36,210 nucleotides of DNA from an uncultured Actinomycetes bacterium (GTDB lineage: Bacteria; Actinomycetota; Thermoleophilia; Solirubrobacterales; Solirubrobacteraceae). Position 1 is the first letter of the stretch, and every line of letters begins with the position of its first letter. The translations under genes were made by a program, and so were the position numbers. This document shows positions 1 through 8,116 of the stretch, piece by piece. The DNA lies in the NCBI GenBank assembly GCA_937888775.1, contig CALAQT010000385.1, positions 1 to 36,210 on the forward strand. Reading direction: 5' to 3'. Below the pieces are notes generated by a model. That model was not told the DNA's origin, made no database searches, and was given only the letters and a program-made list of their open reading frames with translations.

Positions 1-850
1 AGTTGGGGTCATAGACCATCGGATAGATGCGATAGCAGCGGTCGGTGCGGCGGCCCGGAGTCAGATCATCGGGCTGGTCGGGGGCGGCCTCGTCATAGAT
101 CTTCACGTAGCACTTGTCGGCCATCGTCCCGCCATGCGAGGACAGGTTGTAGAGGGCGGCCGACTCCTCGGTGGGCAGCCAGAAGAACCCGAAATGACGG
201 TGCTGGTTGACGAGCTCGTCCCAGCGGCCCATGACCTCGGCCCACGGCCACACGTCGATCTGTTCTGTGAGCCGATAGGCGTCGGTCACCTCGAGCTCGA
301 GTTGCGTCATCACCCCTAGCATCCCAACGGCCACCTGAGCCGCACGCAGCAGCTCAGGCTGATCCTCGCCGATCTGGCGGATCTCGCCGGTCGCCGTCAC
401 CAGCCGGACGCCCCGGACGATGCCGGAGAGGCTCGTGTATCCGGTTCCTGAGCCGTGCGTGGCGGTGGCGACGGCGCCGGCAATCCGCTGGGTGTCGATG
501 TCGCCCTGGTTCTTAAGGGCCAGCCCGTCGCGCCACAGCGGCTCGTAGAAATCTCGGATCTGGGTCCCCGCCAGCGCCGTGGCACGCTTTGCACCGGGAT
601 CCGTGGCGACCACCCCGCTCAGCGCAGCCAGGTCCAGAAGCAGCCCATCTGTCTGCACCACCGGGGTGAACGAATGCCCGGCGCCGACGACCCGTAGGCC
701 GGTGCCCCGCTCGGCCGCTTGACTAACGAGCTCGGACACCTCGGCCTCGTCGCGCGGCGCAGCGGCATAGCTGGGTGTGAAGGATTGATTGCCCACCCAG
801 TTGCGCCACAGCATCGGAGTCGGCAGATCAGTCAGCACGATCTGGGGCAT
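1..850 (-). CDS. FAD-binding oxidoreductase, D-arabinono-1,4-lactone oxidase type (3' end cut by window)
   Basis: The frame is open from an ATG at 850 to the window edge, giving 283 residues of a family usually about 420-440 long, so the substrate/ALO domain is mostly outside. Seen: a GAGHSF motif near residue 58, which is the PP-loop-type FAD site whose His carries covalent FAD in sugar-lactone and alditol oxidases, and ATHGSG near residue 130, typical of FAD_binding_4 proteins. GAGAGG lies 5 nt before the ATG. Known for the family: oxidation of an aldonolactone or polyol with O2 as acceptor. The exact substrate cannot be read from the sequence. Family confidence is high; the specific substrate is open. 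Confidence 0.85.
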   Translation of the reverse strand, partial: MPQIVLTDLPTPMLWRNWVGNQSFTPSYAAAPRDEAEVSELVSQAAERGTGLRVVGAGHSFTPVVQTDGLLLDLAALSGVVATDPGAKRATALAGTQIRDFYEPLWRDGLALKNQGDIDTQRIAGAVATATHGSGTGYTSLSGIVRGVRLVTATGEIRQIGEDQPELLRAAQVAVGMLGVMTQLELEVTDAYRLTEQIDVWPWAEVMGRWDELVNQHRHFGFFWLPTEESAALYNLSSHGGTMADKCYVKIYDEAAPDQPDDLTPGRRTDRCYRIYPMVYDPN

Positions 851-981
851 TAGATCCTCTCGAGCGCCGGTGTCGTAACGGGCCGTCCGGCTCGCCCGGC
901 CCGAGCCCCCGGCTGCACGCTCAAAGCCGGCTCACCGGGGTCAAGCGCAGGGGAGATCGTAGTCGAGCACCGTAGCTCGCA

Positions 982-1446
982 CTAGAGCTCTCGCTCGTAG
1001 AAGTAGTTCAGCGGGCCATCAGGCTTACCCTCGCGATTGCTGAAGCCCAGGCTCTCGTAGAGCGCCCGCGCGACCACGTCTTGCTCGCCGGTGCCGAGCT
1101 CCAGACGGTCAGCGCCCTTGCGCCGCGCGAAGTCGATCGCGGCCTCCATCAGCGCCCGCCCGAGTCCCTGGCCGCGGCGCTGCGGACGCACGTACAGCTC
1201 CGCCAGATAGCACTCGAGCGCGTTCGTCCAGATCCCGGGGCGAAACCGCAACGCCGCCAGCCCGAGCCCGTCGGTGCTCAGCAGGACGGAGAACTCCTCG
1301 GTGCTCAGAAGATCTCTGACTCGCTCGGCCAGCGCGCTGGGGCTGGGCGTGGGCTCGTCGAACTCGGTGTTGAAATCGTGCAGGAGCCGACCGATGAGCT
1401 CAGCGTCCTCCACCTCTGCGCTGCGGACGGCGTTGCCCACGGGCAT
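982..1446 (-). CDS. GNAT family N-acetyltransferase
   Basis: A 154-residue protein of usual GNAT length. The acetyl-CoA pyrophosphate loop RPQRRGQGLG is at residues 88-97, followed by a helix and a C-terminal LYESLGF segment typical of GNAT motif B. The start at 1446 is preferred over the longer open frame because the fold begins here (MPVGNAVRSAE) and upstream codons overlap the neighbouring glycosylase. It lies 43 nt downstream of the AlkA-type gene on the same strand, so co-transcription with FKBP and AlkA is likely. The family transfers acetyl from acetyl-CoA to an amine; the acceptor here is unknown. Confidence 0.85.
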   Translation of the reverse strand: MPVGNAVRSAEVEDAELIGRLLHDFNTEFDEPTPSPSALAERVRDLLSTEEFSVLLSTDGLGLAALRFRPGIWTNALECYLAELYVRPQRRGQGLGRALMEAAIDFARRKGADRLELGTGEQDVVARALYESLGFSNREGKPDGPLNYFYEREL

Positions 1447-1489
1447 CAGCCTACCCGCGAGGACCCGGGGGTCGTGATCGCCAGCGGGT

Positions 1490-2380
1490 TCACGCGGGCA
1501 AGCGGTTGATGGCGTGGTCGCCGGTCGCCCACAGATGCTGCACCGCATAGGCCCGCCACGGCCGCCACGCGTTCGACGCAGCCTCCAGCGCCGCCGGCGT
1601 GAACGGCAGACCGAGATCCCGGGCTGCCCTAATGACACCGAGATCGCCCTTCAGGAAGGCATCGGGATCCCCTAGGGCCCGCATGGCGATCGTTTCCACC
1701 GTCCATGGACCCAAGCCGGGGAGCGCCGACAATCGACGACGTGTCTCGTCCCAGTCCGTGTCCGGGGCCAGTTCGATCTCGCCTGAGACCAGGGCCGCCA
1801 CCAACATGATCAGCGTCCGGCGACGTGACCGGGGCAGGGCCAGACTCGCAGGATCGAGCTCGGCCAGGCTCGCGGGGTCCGGGAACAGGTGGGTCAGACC
1901 GCCGTCGGGGTCATTGATCAACACACCGTGCGCGCTGACCAGACGGGCGGCGTGCGTGCGCGCCGCAGCGGTCGAGACCTGCTGGCCGAGCACGGCTCGC
2001 ACCGCCAACTCCGCCGGATCGACGGTACGCGGCACCCGCCGGCCCGGGCTTCTGGCCACCAGCGGGGCCACGCGTGGATCGGAGCTGAGCTGCTCGTCGA
2101 TGACGACCGGATCAGCATCAAGGTCGAGCATCCTCCGGCAGCGGCCGACTGCCAGGTCCAGGTCGCTCAGATCGTCGAGGCGCAGACGGCAATCGACGCG
2201 GTCGGGCCCAGGCCGGAGCGCAACGATGCCGGCGCCATGTGGCAGGCGGAGTGTGCGGCGGTACCACCCCGCTCGCCATTCCTCAACTCCGGGCACGGCT
2301 GTGGCCGCCAGGTGCCCGAACAGGTTGTCAGGGCACAGGGGCCGGCGAAACGGCAGGCTCAGATTCAGTACGCCCGGCAG
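1490..2380 (-). CDS. alkA: DNA-3-methyladenine glycosylase II (AlkA-type, HhH-GPD)
   Basis: Base-excision glycosylase for alkylated purines. The helix-hairpin-helix LPGLGPWTVE is followed by a conserved Asp in FLKGDLGVIRAA, matching the catalytic Asp of AlkA. The N-terminal AlkA domain is recognisable only if reading begins upstream of the GTG at 2296: residues such as LSLPFRRPLCPDNL and VPGVEEW match the start of the AlkA fold. In that longer frame there is no ATG, GTG or TTG between the FKBP stop (2389-2387) and 2296; the first candidate is CTG at 2380, 6 nt after the stop and in the same frame. Either a CTG start is used, or translation starts at GTG 2296 with a truncated N-domain. About 296 aa from CTG. 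Identity is confident, the start is not. Confidence 0.85.
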   Translation of the reverse strand: MPGVLNLSLPFRRPLCPDNLFGHLAATAVPGVEEWRAGWYRRTLRLPHGAGIVALRPGPDRVDCRLRLDDLSDLDLAVGRCRRMLDLDADPVVIDEQLSSDPRVAPLVARSPGRRVPRTVDPAELAVRAVLGQQVSTAAARTHAARLVSAHGVLINDPDGGLTHLFPDPASLAELDPASLALPRSRRRTLIMLVAALVSGEIELAPDTDWDETRRRLSALPGLGPWTVETIAMRALGDPDAFLKGDLGVIRAARDLGLPFTPAALEAASNAWRPWRAYAVQHLWATGDHAINRLPA

Positions 2381-2386
2381 CCCGCC

Positions 2387-2767
2387 TCAGCCCACGGCGA
2401 TTAGGTCGACCACGAACACGAGGGTCTCGTCGGGGCCGATCACTCCACCCGCGCCGCGCTTGCCGTAGGCGAGCATGGGCGGAATCGTGATCCGGCGCTG
2501 TCCACCCACCTTCATACCGACGACACCCTGGTCCCAGCCGGCGATGACCTGGCCCTTGCCGAGGCCGAACTTGAACGTCTTGCCACGGTCCCAGGATGCA
2601 TCGAACTGCTTGCCCGTCTTCCAGGAGACGCCCACGTAGTGGACTTCGACGACGCGCCCTGACACGGCCACCTCGCCATCGCCGACGACGACGTCCTCCA
2701 GTTCGAGCTGGTAGGACGGCGACTGGTCGGAGGGGACCTCGACCTCAGGCTTCTCACGGGCGCCCAC
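2387..2767 (-). CDS. FKBP-type peptidyl-prolyl cis-trans isomerase
   Basis: Compact single-domain FKBP, about 126 aa from a GTG at 2767; an ATG at 2854 would add 29 residues. Seen: VHYVG, FDASWDRG, GQVIAGWDQGV, GMKVGGQRR, IPPMLAYG and a C-terminal VFVVDLIAV, the complete FK506-binding fold with its active-site aromatics. The GTG start is favoured because streptomycete-type FKBPs begin KPEVxxP, found here just after it. It heads the FKBP/AlkA/GNAT cluster and is divergent from the HAD gene. Role: proline isomerisation during folding, cytoplasmic because no signal peptide is seen. Confidence 0.88.
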   Translation of the reverse strand: MGAREKPEVEVPSDQSPSYQLELEDVVVGDGEVAVSGRVVEVHYVGVSWKTGKQFDASWDRGKTFKFGLGKGQVIAGWDQGVVGMKVGGQRRITIPPMLAYGKRGAGGVIGPDETLVFVVDLIAVG

Positions 2768-2852
2768 AATGGAACCGTAGCGATTGCTCGCCGCGACTGG
2801 CGTCTCAGCGGCGAACACACCCAGGCAGGCCGGCGGTTTAGCCTTGCTTGCC

Positions 2853-3590
2853 ATGGCCGCACCTGGGAACCCTGATCCCCGCCGCACGCGCCTGCCGGAG
2901 TTGGTGATCTTCGACTGCGACGGCGTGCTCGTGGACAGCGAGGGGATTTCCGGCGAGGTCCTGGCGCGGGCGTTGACCGCCGCTGGATTGCCAACATCGC
3001 CGGCTGAGGCGTTGCACGGATACAAGGGCCTGCTGATGGCCGAAGTGATCGAGCGAGCGCAGGCCCGGTTGGGCGCGGCGCTCCCGGGGGAATTCGCCGA
3101 CGCGTTCGAGCGCGATCGCACGGTCGAGTTTCACCATCGTCTCCAGCCAGTGCCGGGCGCCGACGAGGCTGTGCGATCGCTGCGCGCGGCCGGCGTCAAG
3201 GCCTGCGTCGCATCACAGGGAAAGCTGGAGAAGACCGACCTCACCCTGACCCTGACCGGACTGCGCGAGCTGTTCGCCGAGAACGAGTTGTTCTCGGCCT
3301 ACATGGTCGCGCACGGCAAACCGCACCCCGACCTCTTCCTCCACGCAGCCGCTGCCATGCGAGCAAGCCCTGATCGATGCGTCGTCGTCGAGGACACGGC
3401 CATCGGTGTGAGAGCCGCGCGCTCAGCCGGCATGCGCGCGTTTGGCTACATCGCCGACAGCGACGAGGAGACTCTGCGCCAGGCCGGTGCTGAAGTGCTG
3501 CGGTCGCTCGCCGCCCTGCCCGAGCAGATCGGACTCCCTCCTGCGATCCGCGATCACCCGTACCATGGCGCACGACGCCGTGCCGTCTGA
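2853..3590 (+). CDS. HAD superfamily phosphatase/phosphomutase-like hydrolase
   Basis: A 245-residue protein. HAD motif I FDCDGVLVDSE gives nucleophile D21 and acid/base D23; motif II is the Ser in CVASQGK; motif III is the Lys in HGKPHPDLFL; motif IV is VVVEDTAIGV. The helical cap between motifs I and II is of the beta-phosphoglucomutase / 6-phosphogluconate-phosphatase (YieH-like) type. The substrate is probably a sugar phosphate (inference). Its ATG lies in a CCATGG that also contains, on the other strand, the distal ATG option for FKBP. No clear Shine-Dalgarno precedes the start. Confidence 0.88.
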   Translation: MAAPGNPDPRRTRLPELVIFDCDGVLVDSEGISGEVLARALTAAGLPTSPAEALHGYKGLLMAEVIERAQARLGAALPGEFADAFERDRTVEFHHRLQPVPGADEAVRSLRAAGVKACVASQGKLEKTDLTLTLTGLRELFAENELFSAYMVAHGKPHPDLFLHAAAAMRASPDRCVVVEDTAIGVRAARSAGMRAFGYIADSDEETLRQAGAEVLRSLAALPEQIGLPPAIRDHPYHGARRRAV

Positions 3591-3906
3591 AGTCATGGGG
3601 GCAAGCTAGCTGCGCCACGTCTCCGGTCGGACCGCCGGGGGGTTCGGATCCTCCGGCTTTGGGTACCCGAGGGGTGTCAACGACACGCACCGCGTATTCG
3701 TGCGGTCGGACCTGAGTCCCTCTTCAGGGGTTCCAGTTCTGTAAAGACCGTTTTGTGGTGTTACGCGCTCGTCCCATCGCTCTCCCTAGTGTTCGCACGC
3801 GTACGTCAGTCTCCGTATCCCGCACTAGTTCCAGCGTGCCTGGTACGGGTAACTTGAAAGCTCCGGCGCGTTGGTGTCAATGCGCGATATCAACGAGGAG
3901 AAGCAA
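3591..3906. other. Intergenic region without a recognised gene
   Basis: About 315 bases between the HAD stop and the next start. It holds a weak hairpin (CCTGA ... TCAGG near 3709-3726) and a purine-rich ribosome site (gaggag, near 3896-3901) for the small downstream gene. No convincing -35/-10 pair was found. Confidence 0.5.
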
Positions 3907-4097
3907 ATGATCGCCCTAGGCATCGTCCTGCCGATCGTCGGATTCATGGATTCGTTGCCAAGGTCGCCATCTTGTGGACGATCGGAATCATCCTGTTGGT
4001 CGTCGGCGCGGCGCTCGTGCTGGGTCGAGATGAGGCACGGCGACACCCGACTGGACGAAGCGACGGACGCCGAGCCGGTGGAAGACGTCAACGGTGA
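3907..4097 (+). pseudogene. Small two-helix membrane protein (DUF6131-like), frameshifted by an 8-bp duplication
   Basis: The frame opens at ATG 3907 after a GAGGAG ribosome site and reads MIALGIVLPIVGF, then loses sense at 3948. GGATTC occurs at 3940-3945 and again at 3948-3953, an 8-bp tandem duplication (GGATTCAT / GGATTCGT). Removing 8 bases restores a 60-residue protein with a second hydrophobic helix (VAILWTIGIILLVVGAALVLG), a basic tail and a TGA at 4095-4097. That matches the short actinobacterial MI(A/I)LGIILLxxGF membrane proteins. As written, the ribosome would make a soluble nonsense tail. The breakage is directly visible; the family name is from memory. Confidence 0.75.
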
Positions 4098-4354
4098 GCC
4101 CTCCCGGTATGACGCGGCGTTGGCAGGACCAGATCAGCCAAGCGGTGAAGACGCTCGCCGAGCAGCGGACTCGCGGCAAGTACAGCGATAGGATCGCCAA
4201 GGCCACGTCGTCAACCGGCGCCTACGTCAATCGTCTGGTCTCAAAGGGAGACGCGACGGCGGCCCAGGCCACACCGGCTCAGGCCTCGGAGCTGGGCTCG
4301 GACCAGAGCAGCGGCGGCGGCCTCGCCCGCGCCCGCAAGTCGGTGAGGTTTTGA
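4094..4354 (+). CDS. Small basic protein, Rv0909-type antitoxin-like (tentative)
   Basis: 86 residues from a GTG at 4094 that overlaps the stop of the preceding reading frame as GTGA, with GGAAG about 8 nt upstream, which suggests translational coupling to the broken membrane gene. The segment RTRGKYSDRIAKATSSTGAY resembles the RTGGKYxDxIxKGxDxAxDY repeat of small actinobacterial proteins annotated as Rv0909-family antitoxins. No partner toxin is present beside it. An ATG at 4109 is an alternative start. Existence is likely from coupling and codon use; function is a guess. Confidence 0.5.
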   Translation: MSPPGMTRRWQDQISQAVKTLAEQRTRGKYSDRIAKATSSTGAYVNRLVSKGDATAAQATPAQASELGSDQSSGGGLARARKSVRF

Positions 4355-4448
4355 TGGTTTGATCAAGCCCGCGGGTCGCGGCGACCCGGACCCTAGGCTG
4401 CTCATGGACGCGGCCGTACGGCGTCACAGCCGATAGGTTTGGCCGACG

Positions 4449-4676
4449 ATGCGCGATGTGCCGATCAAAGGCGAGATGATCAGACTCGGACAGCTACTGA
4501 AGCTGGCCGGGATAATCGACAGCGGCGCTGAGGTCAAGGCATTCCTCTCGGCCGAGCCGGTGTGGATAAATGGAGACAGGGAGGCGCGGCGTGGCCGGCA
4601 GCTGCACCCGGGTGACGTGGTCCGAGCCGGCGGTCATGAGCTGCGCCTAACCTCGGCGGATCCCGGTATCACGTGA
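4449..4676 (+). CDS. S4-domain RNA-binding protein (YbcJ/RlbA-like)
   Basis: A 75-residue single S4 domain. Seen: IRLGQLLKLAGIIDSGAEVK, then VWINGDREARRGRQL, then HPGDVV, the alpha-L RNA-binding core in the right order and close to the usual length (about 70). Family members bind structured RNA, often rRNA or tRNA-like; the partner is not known here. No strong ribosome site precedes the ATG. Confidence 0.82.
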   Translation: MRDVPIKGEMIRLGQLLKLAGIIDSGAEVKAFLSAEPVWINGDREARRGRQLHPGDVVRAGGHELRLTSADPGIT

Positions 4677-4770
4677 CAGCGATCCGCCCGGGAGCGATCC
4701 AAGAACGGCCGAGTGGAGGCTACCCAAAGGTCGACCTCCTTCGACCCGACTCCGAGGCGCCTCGGCCCGC

Positions 4771-6789
4771 TCAGGCCAGGCGAAACTTGATCGCCCCGCG
4801 CCGGGGAGGCTTGCCTATGTAGTCCAAGGTGAGCGAAACCGTCTCGGACTTGGCTTTACGCGACTCGATGCGACTCGCAAGCGCACTCGAGATCAAGACC
4901 AGCCCGCGCGAGACCGTGAGCTTCACACCCGTGGGCGGCTGCTTGAAGGTCAAGGTCAGCTTGCCGCGGGACAGCTTGGCGGTGAAGGACAGCCGCCTGC
5001 CATGCAGATCCTTCGACGAGGTCCCAGCCGCCAGCGCCCGCCTGGCGGCGACGAACGAGAGTCCGTGCGGAAGTAAGATCACCAGCTTGCTCAGCTTCAG
5101 ATCGCCGCCGGGAGCGGGTATCGACAAGCTGAATCCGGGTCTGGTCGTGTTCGATTTGCTGAGCGTCGCGCTCGCGAACGCAGACGAGGACCACTTGACG
5201 GTCTTCGTGGCGGCGGATGTCGCGCTGGCGAATCCGGCCAAGCTCGTCGCCTTGACCACCGCTTCCAGGCGCGAACCGACATCGGCGACGGTGACCGTGT
5301 AGCTGCTCTTGATCTGATTCGAGATCGGCGTGCAGTTCTTGCCATCTGTGCTGCAGCGCACCCACCGATAGCTGTAGGTGGGGGTCAGAGTGCCCGACCA
5401 AACGCCGTTGGGCACTGTCAACTTGCGGCCCTGTTGTGCGGTACCGGAGAGCTTGGGAGCCGACGTGTTGACCGGAGCGCGGCCGATCGTCCACGTGTAC
5501 GTGGCCCGAGCGGTTGCACCGGTGGCGTCGGTCGCCTGGACGGTGAAGTTATGCGTCCCGTTCCCAAGCGAGCCGTAGCTGGCGGTCTTGCGGGTCGTGC
5601 ACGCGCTCAACGCGGCGCCGTCCAACGAGCACTGAACGGTTGTCACCGCGTTGCTGACAGCGAAGCTGAAGTTGGCGAGAATCCGGGTGGTCGGATTGGC
5701 CGGCTCCGAGGTCGGCGCGATCACGACCGAGAGCGGCGACGGTTCCAGGTCGATCACCGAGACAGTGCCGGTGTTCGCGGGGCCACCGGTCTGCAGCGGG
5801 TACGGCGGGTACGTGGTAGCGGTGTCAGCGGGCAGCCGCGGCGCGGTGGCGATCAGGTATCGACCCGTGCTGCTGATGGCCAGGCCGTCGACGTTGTCCA
5901 GACGGGAGTCGGTGACCGCGTCAACCAGCCGCGGCGCACTCGGGTTCGAGACGTCGATCGTGGCGACCGACGCCGCGTCGGGAGCGGAGACGAAGGCGAA
6001 GTTGCCGCGGACGCGCACCCGATACGCACCAAACAGGTGGGGGTCGCTGAGCGAAGCGACGACGGGCGTCAGGCGCTGGCCCTTGTACGACGTGACATAG
6101 GCGTAATTGCCAGAGATCGACACGCCCGTCGCGTGATCCAACCAGTTGCCGTACGCACCCGACGGCGAGTTCTGGATCGTCGCGACGATCGCCCCCGTAG
6201 CCAGATCGATGACCGAGAATGATCCGGTACTCGTGTCCGGATACGTGGGTTGCCCGCCAATCAGTCCCTGCGAGGCCACGTACGCATAGTTTCCTGAGAT
6301 GGCAACGGCATATGCGCCGAACAGATCTGTTCCGCTCTGCGTATGGACGGGAACCACGACGGGGGCGAGCGGGTTGCTGATGTCGACGACCGTCAGGCTG
6401 TTTCCGTTGCCGTCATCGTTGCTGCCGCTGGCGCAACTCGGCGCCGGTCCTGGGGCGCACGGGCCGTTCTGGTTCTTGCTGGTTACGAACGCGTGGGTCC
6501 CGACGATGGTGACGTTGACGGCACCGATCATTTGCGGCATGGAGGCCGTCGATGCGACCAGCGTCGGGCTCGCAGGGTTGGAGAGGTCGATCACGTTCAG
6601 CTGACCCGACCAGTAGGAGGCGGCGTACGCATAGTTGCCGGACACCGCCACCGATGCCGTCCCCGACAGCGTGGTGGAGTTGCTGATGGCTCCCACCACC
6701 GCCGGCCCGGTTGCCGCCGCGGCGGCACCCGCCAGCCACGCCGATGCAACGATCGTGACCAGCACACCGAGCACGGCAGAACGCTTCAT
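4771..6789 (-). CDS. Secreted LVIVD-repeat beta-propeller protein with Ig-like modules
   Basis: 672 residues. Residues 1-26 are a signal peptide: basic KR, hydrophobic core, AAAAA cleavage region. Residues about 30-350 carry repeats of the form xVAVSGNYAYxxS ... LxVIDLSNPxxPxxV, the LVIVD motif of a propeller. Residues about 350-445 are an Ig-like module with paired Cys (VQCSLDG, LSACTT). About 446-535 is a second module (YRWVRCSTDG) common in Solirubrobacterales exoproteins. The last 135 residues are Ser/Lys-rich beta sheet. The ribosome site GGGGGAG lies 5 nt before the ATG. Exported, possibly surface-bound; no LPXTG motif or lipobox is seen. Ligand unknown. Confidence 0.8.
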   Translation of the reverse strand: MKRSAVLGVLVTIVASAWLAGAAAAATGPAVVGAISNSTTLSGTASVAVSGNYAYAASYWSGQLNVIDLSNPASPTLVASTASMPQMIGAVNVTIVGTHAFVTSKNQNGPCAPGPAPSCASGSNDDGNGNSLTVVDISNPLAPVVVPVHTQSGTDLFGAYAVAISGNYAYVASQGLIGGQPTYPDTSTGSFSVIDLATGAIVATIQNSPSGAYGNWLDHATGVSISGNYAYVTSYKGQRLTPVVASLSDPHLFGAYRVRVRGNFAFVSAPDAASVATIDVSNPSAPRLVDAVTDSRLDNVDGLAISSTGRYLIATAPRLPADTATTYPPYPLQTGGPANTGTVSVIDLEPSPLSVVIAPTSEPANPTTRILANFSFAVSNAVTTVQCSLDGAALSACTTRKTASYGSLGNGTHNFTVQATDATGATARATYTWTIGRAPVNTSAPKLSGTAQQGRKLTVPNGVWSGTLTPTYSYRWVRCSTDGKNCTPISNQIKSSYTVTVADVGSRLEAVVKATSLAGFASATSAATKTVKWSSSAFASATLSKSNTTRPGFSLSIPAPGGDLKLSKLVILLPHGLSFVAARRALAAGTSSKDLHGRRLSFTAKLSRGKLTLTFKQPPTGVKLTVSRGLVLISSALASRIESRKAKSETVSLTLDYIGKPPRRGAIKFRLA

Positions 6790-6830
6790 AGGCTCCCCCT
6801 ACTGCGATTCTCCAGATCCGCCCGGAAGCA

Positions 6831-7394
6831 CTATAGCGAGACGTGACTTCGAGGTCGCCCGATCAGTCGGCCGTCGCGGGGAACTCGGCGATCCGATCCC
6901 CGTCCCCAACAGCGCGCGCCGACCGGCAACAGGGCCAGGGGGTCGATGTCTGCTCGTCGTGCCGTGAGTGCTCCCAGCAGCGCCGGTTCAGGGGCGCTGC
7001 GGGCATACGCGATGCTCAGGCCGAAAGGCTCGGGATCGATCTCACGCCCGGCCCGGTCGGCTGAGGCCTGGATGCGCTCGCGCGCGACCCGGGCTTCCTG
7101 CGGCGTGAGCGTCGCCCCCAGCCAGCCGTCGGCAATCCTGCCGACCCTGTCGAGTGCCTTCGGTCCGCGTCCGCCGAGCCACACCTCCAATGGATCCTGA
7201 ACTGGACGAGCGGCGGCAGCGAGCGCGGTGAAGGACCAGCGAGCCGAGTGATGGTCGACCTCTGCGCCTGCCCACCAAGACCGCGAGGCCCAGACGCCGT
7301 CAAACCCGTTGGCCTCCAGCGCATCGGCAAAGGCCAGGACACTGGTAGCCGACAGTGATCCGCTGTGGGGGGCGACGGCGAAGCGAACCTTCAT
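6831..7394 (-). pseudogene. Decayed luciferase-like (LLM class, F420-type) oxidoreductase
   Basis: The start (MKVRFAVAPHSG, ATG 7394), EANGFDGVWAS, WLGGRGPKALDRVGRIADGW and the segment REIDPEPFG are typical of LLM flavin/F420 oxidoreductases. These are about 280-330 aa, whereas this frame is 187. After GVWAS about 80-100 residues of barrel are missing before PVQDPLEVWLGG, and the C-terminus runs out of frame: IAEF, expected near the end, appears one frame over at about 6880. An internal deletion plus a 3' frameshift indicates a non-functional remnant. Confidence 0.7.
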
Positions 7395-7526
7395 AGCGCG
7401 GGAGCCAAGCGTCCATGTTGGCAGAGCGGCGGTGACACGATTCGCGTGGTGATCACGCTTCTGGCGCCGGATGCCGCGGCCTGCGGCGAACACGTTCTGT
7501 CCTGAGAAGGAGTAGACACGTCAGGC

Positions 7527-8108
7527 GTGCGGCGGTGTTTCGGCGACGGCGATCCTCTTTACGAGCGCTACCACGACCGGGAGTGGGGCTTCCCGGTGCT
7601 CGACGAGCGCGGCCTGTTTGAACGGATGAGCCTCGAGGCCTTCCAATCCGGGCTGTCTTGGCGAACCATCCTCGCCAAGCGCAACGCCTTCAGAGCCGCC
7701 TTCGCCGACTTCGAGCCGGACGCGGTCGCGCGCTTCGCCGACTCCGACGTGGAGCGCCTGCTCGCCGACGCGGGCATCGTCCGCAACCGGGCGAAGATCG
7801 AAGCGACGCTCGCCAACGCCCGCGCCACGGTGGCTATGAGGGGCGCCGGTGAATCGCTCGATGCGATAGTTCGCGCCCACGCACCTTCGCCGCAGAACCC
7901 GCCACCCTCCAGTTGGGCAGATGTCTCACCGAGCACGCCCCAGAGCGTTGCGCTCGCGCGGGCTCTCAAACGACGCGGGTTCCGCTTCGTGGGTCCGACC
8001 ACGCTCTACGCGCTCATGCAGGCCTGCGGCCTGGTGAATGTTCATCTCGTTGACTGCCCTGCGCGACCAGCGGTGCAACGAGCCCGCCACGCAGCGGGCT
8101 TGGTCTAG
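7527..8108 (+). CDS. tag: DNA-3-methyladenine glycosylase I (Tag)
   Basis: 193 residues from a GTG, close to E. coli Tag (187). Zinc ligands are all present: C4, H16 in RYHDREWG, H173 and C177 in NVHLVDC. Also seen are QSGLSW, DAGIVRNRAKI, RGFRFVGPTT and MQACGLVN, the Tag fingerprint. It excises 3-methyladenine from DNA. A GAAGGAG sequence lies 14 nt upstream of the GTG. Its stop is 8 nt from that of the convergent SDR gene. Confidence 0.95.
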   Translation: MRRCFGDGDPLYERYHDREWGFPVLDERGLFERMSLEAFQSGLSWRTILAKRNAFRAAFADFEPDAVARFADSDVERLLADAGIVRNRAKIEATLANARATVAMRGAGESLDAIVRAHAPSPQNPPPSSWADVSPSTPQSVALARALKRRGFRFVGPTTLYALMQACGLVNVHLVDCPARPAVQRARHAAGLV

Positions 8109-8116
8109 ATCACGAG

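Noticed and set aside
2387..2389. Programmed stop read-through making an FKBP-AlkA fusion
   Set aside because: The TGA is followed by G, not a typical leaky context, and both domains work as separate proteins elsewhere; kept only as a formal option.
5434..6222. Plus-strand open frame opposite the LVIVD protein
   Set aside because: Low-complexity Arg/Val/Gly shadow; the minus-strand gene has signal peptide, repeats and ribosome site.
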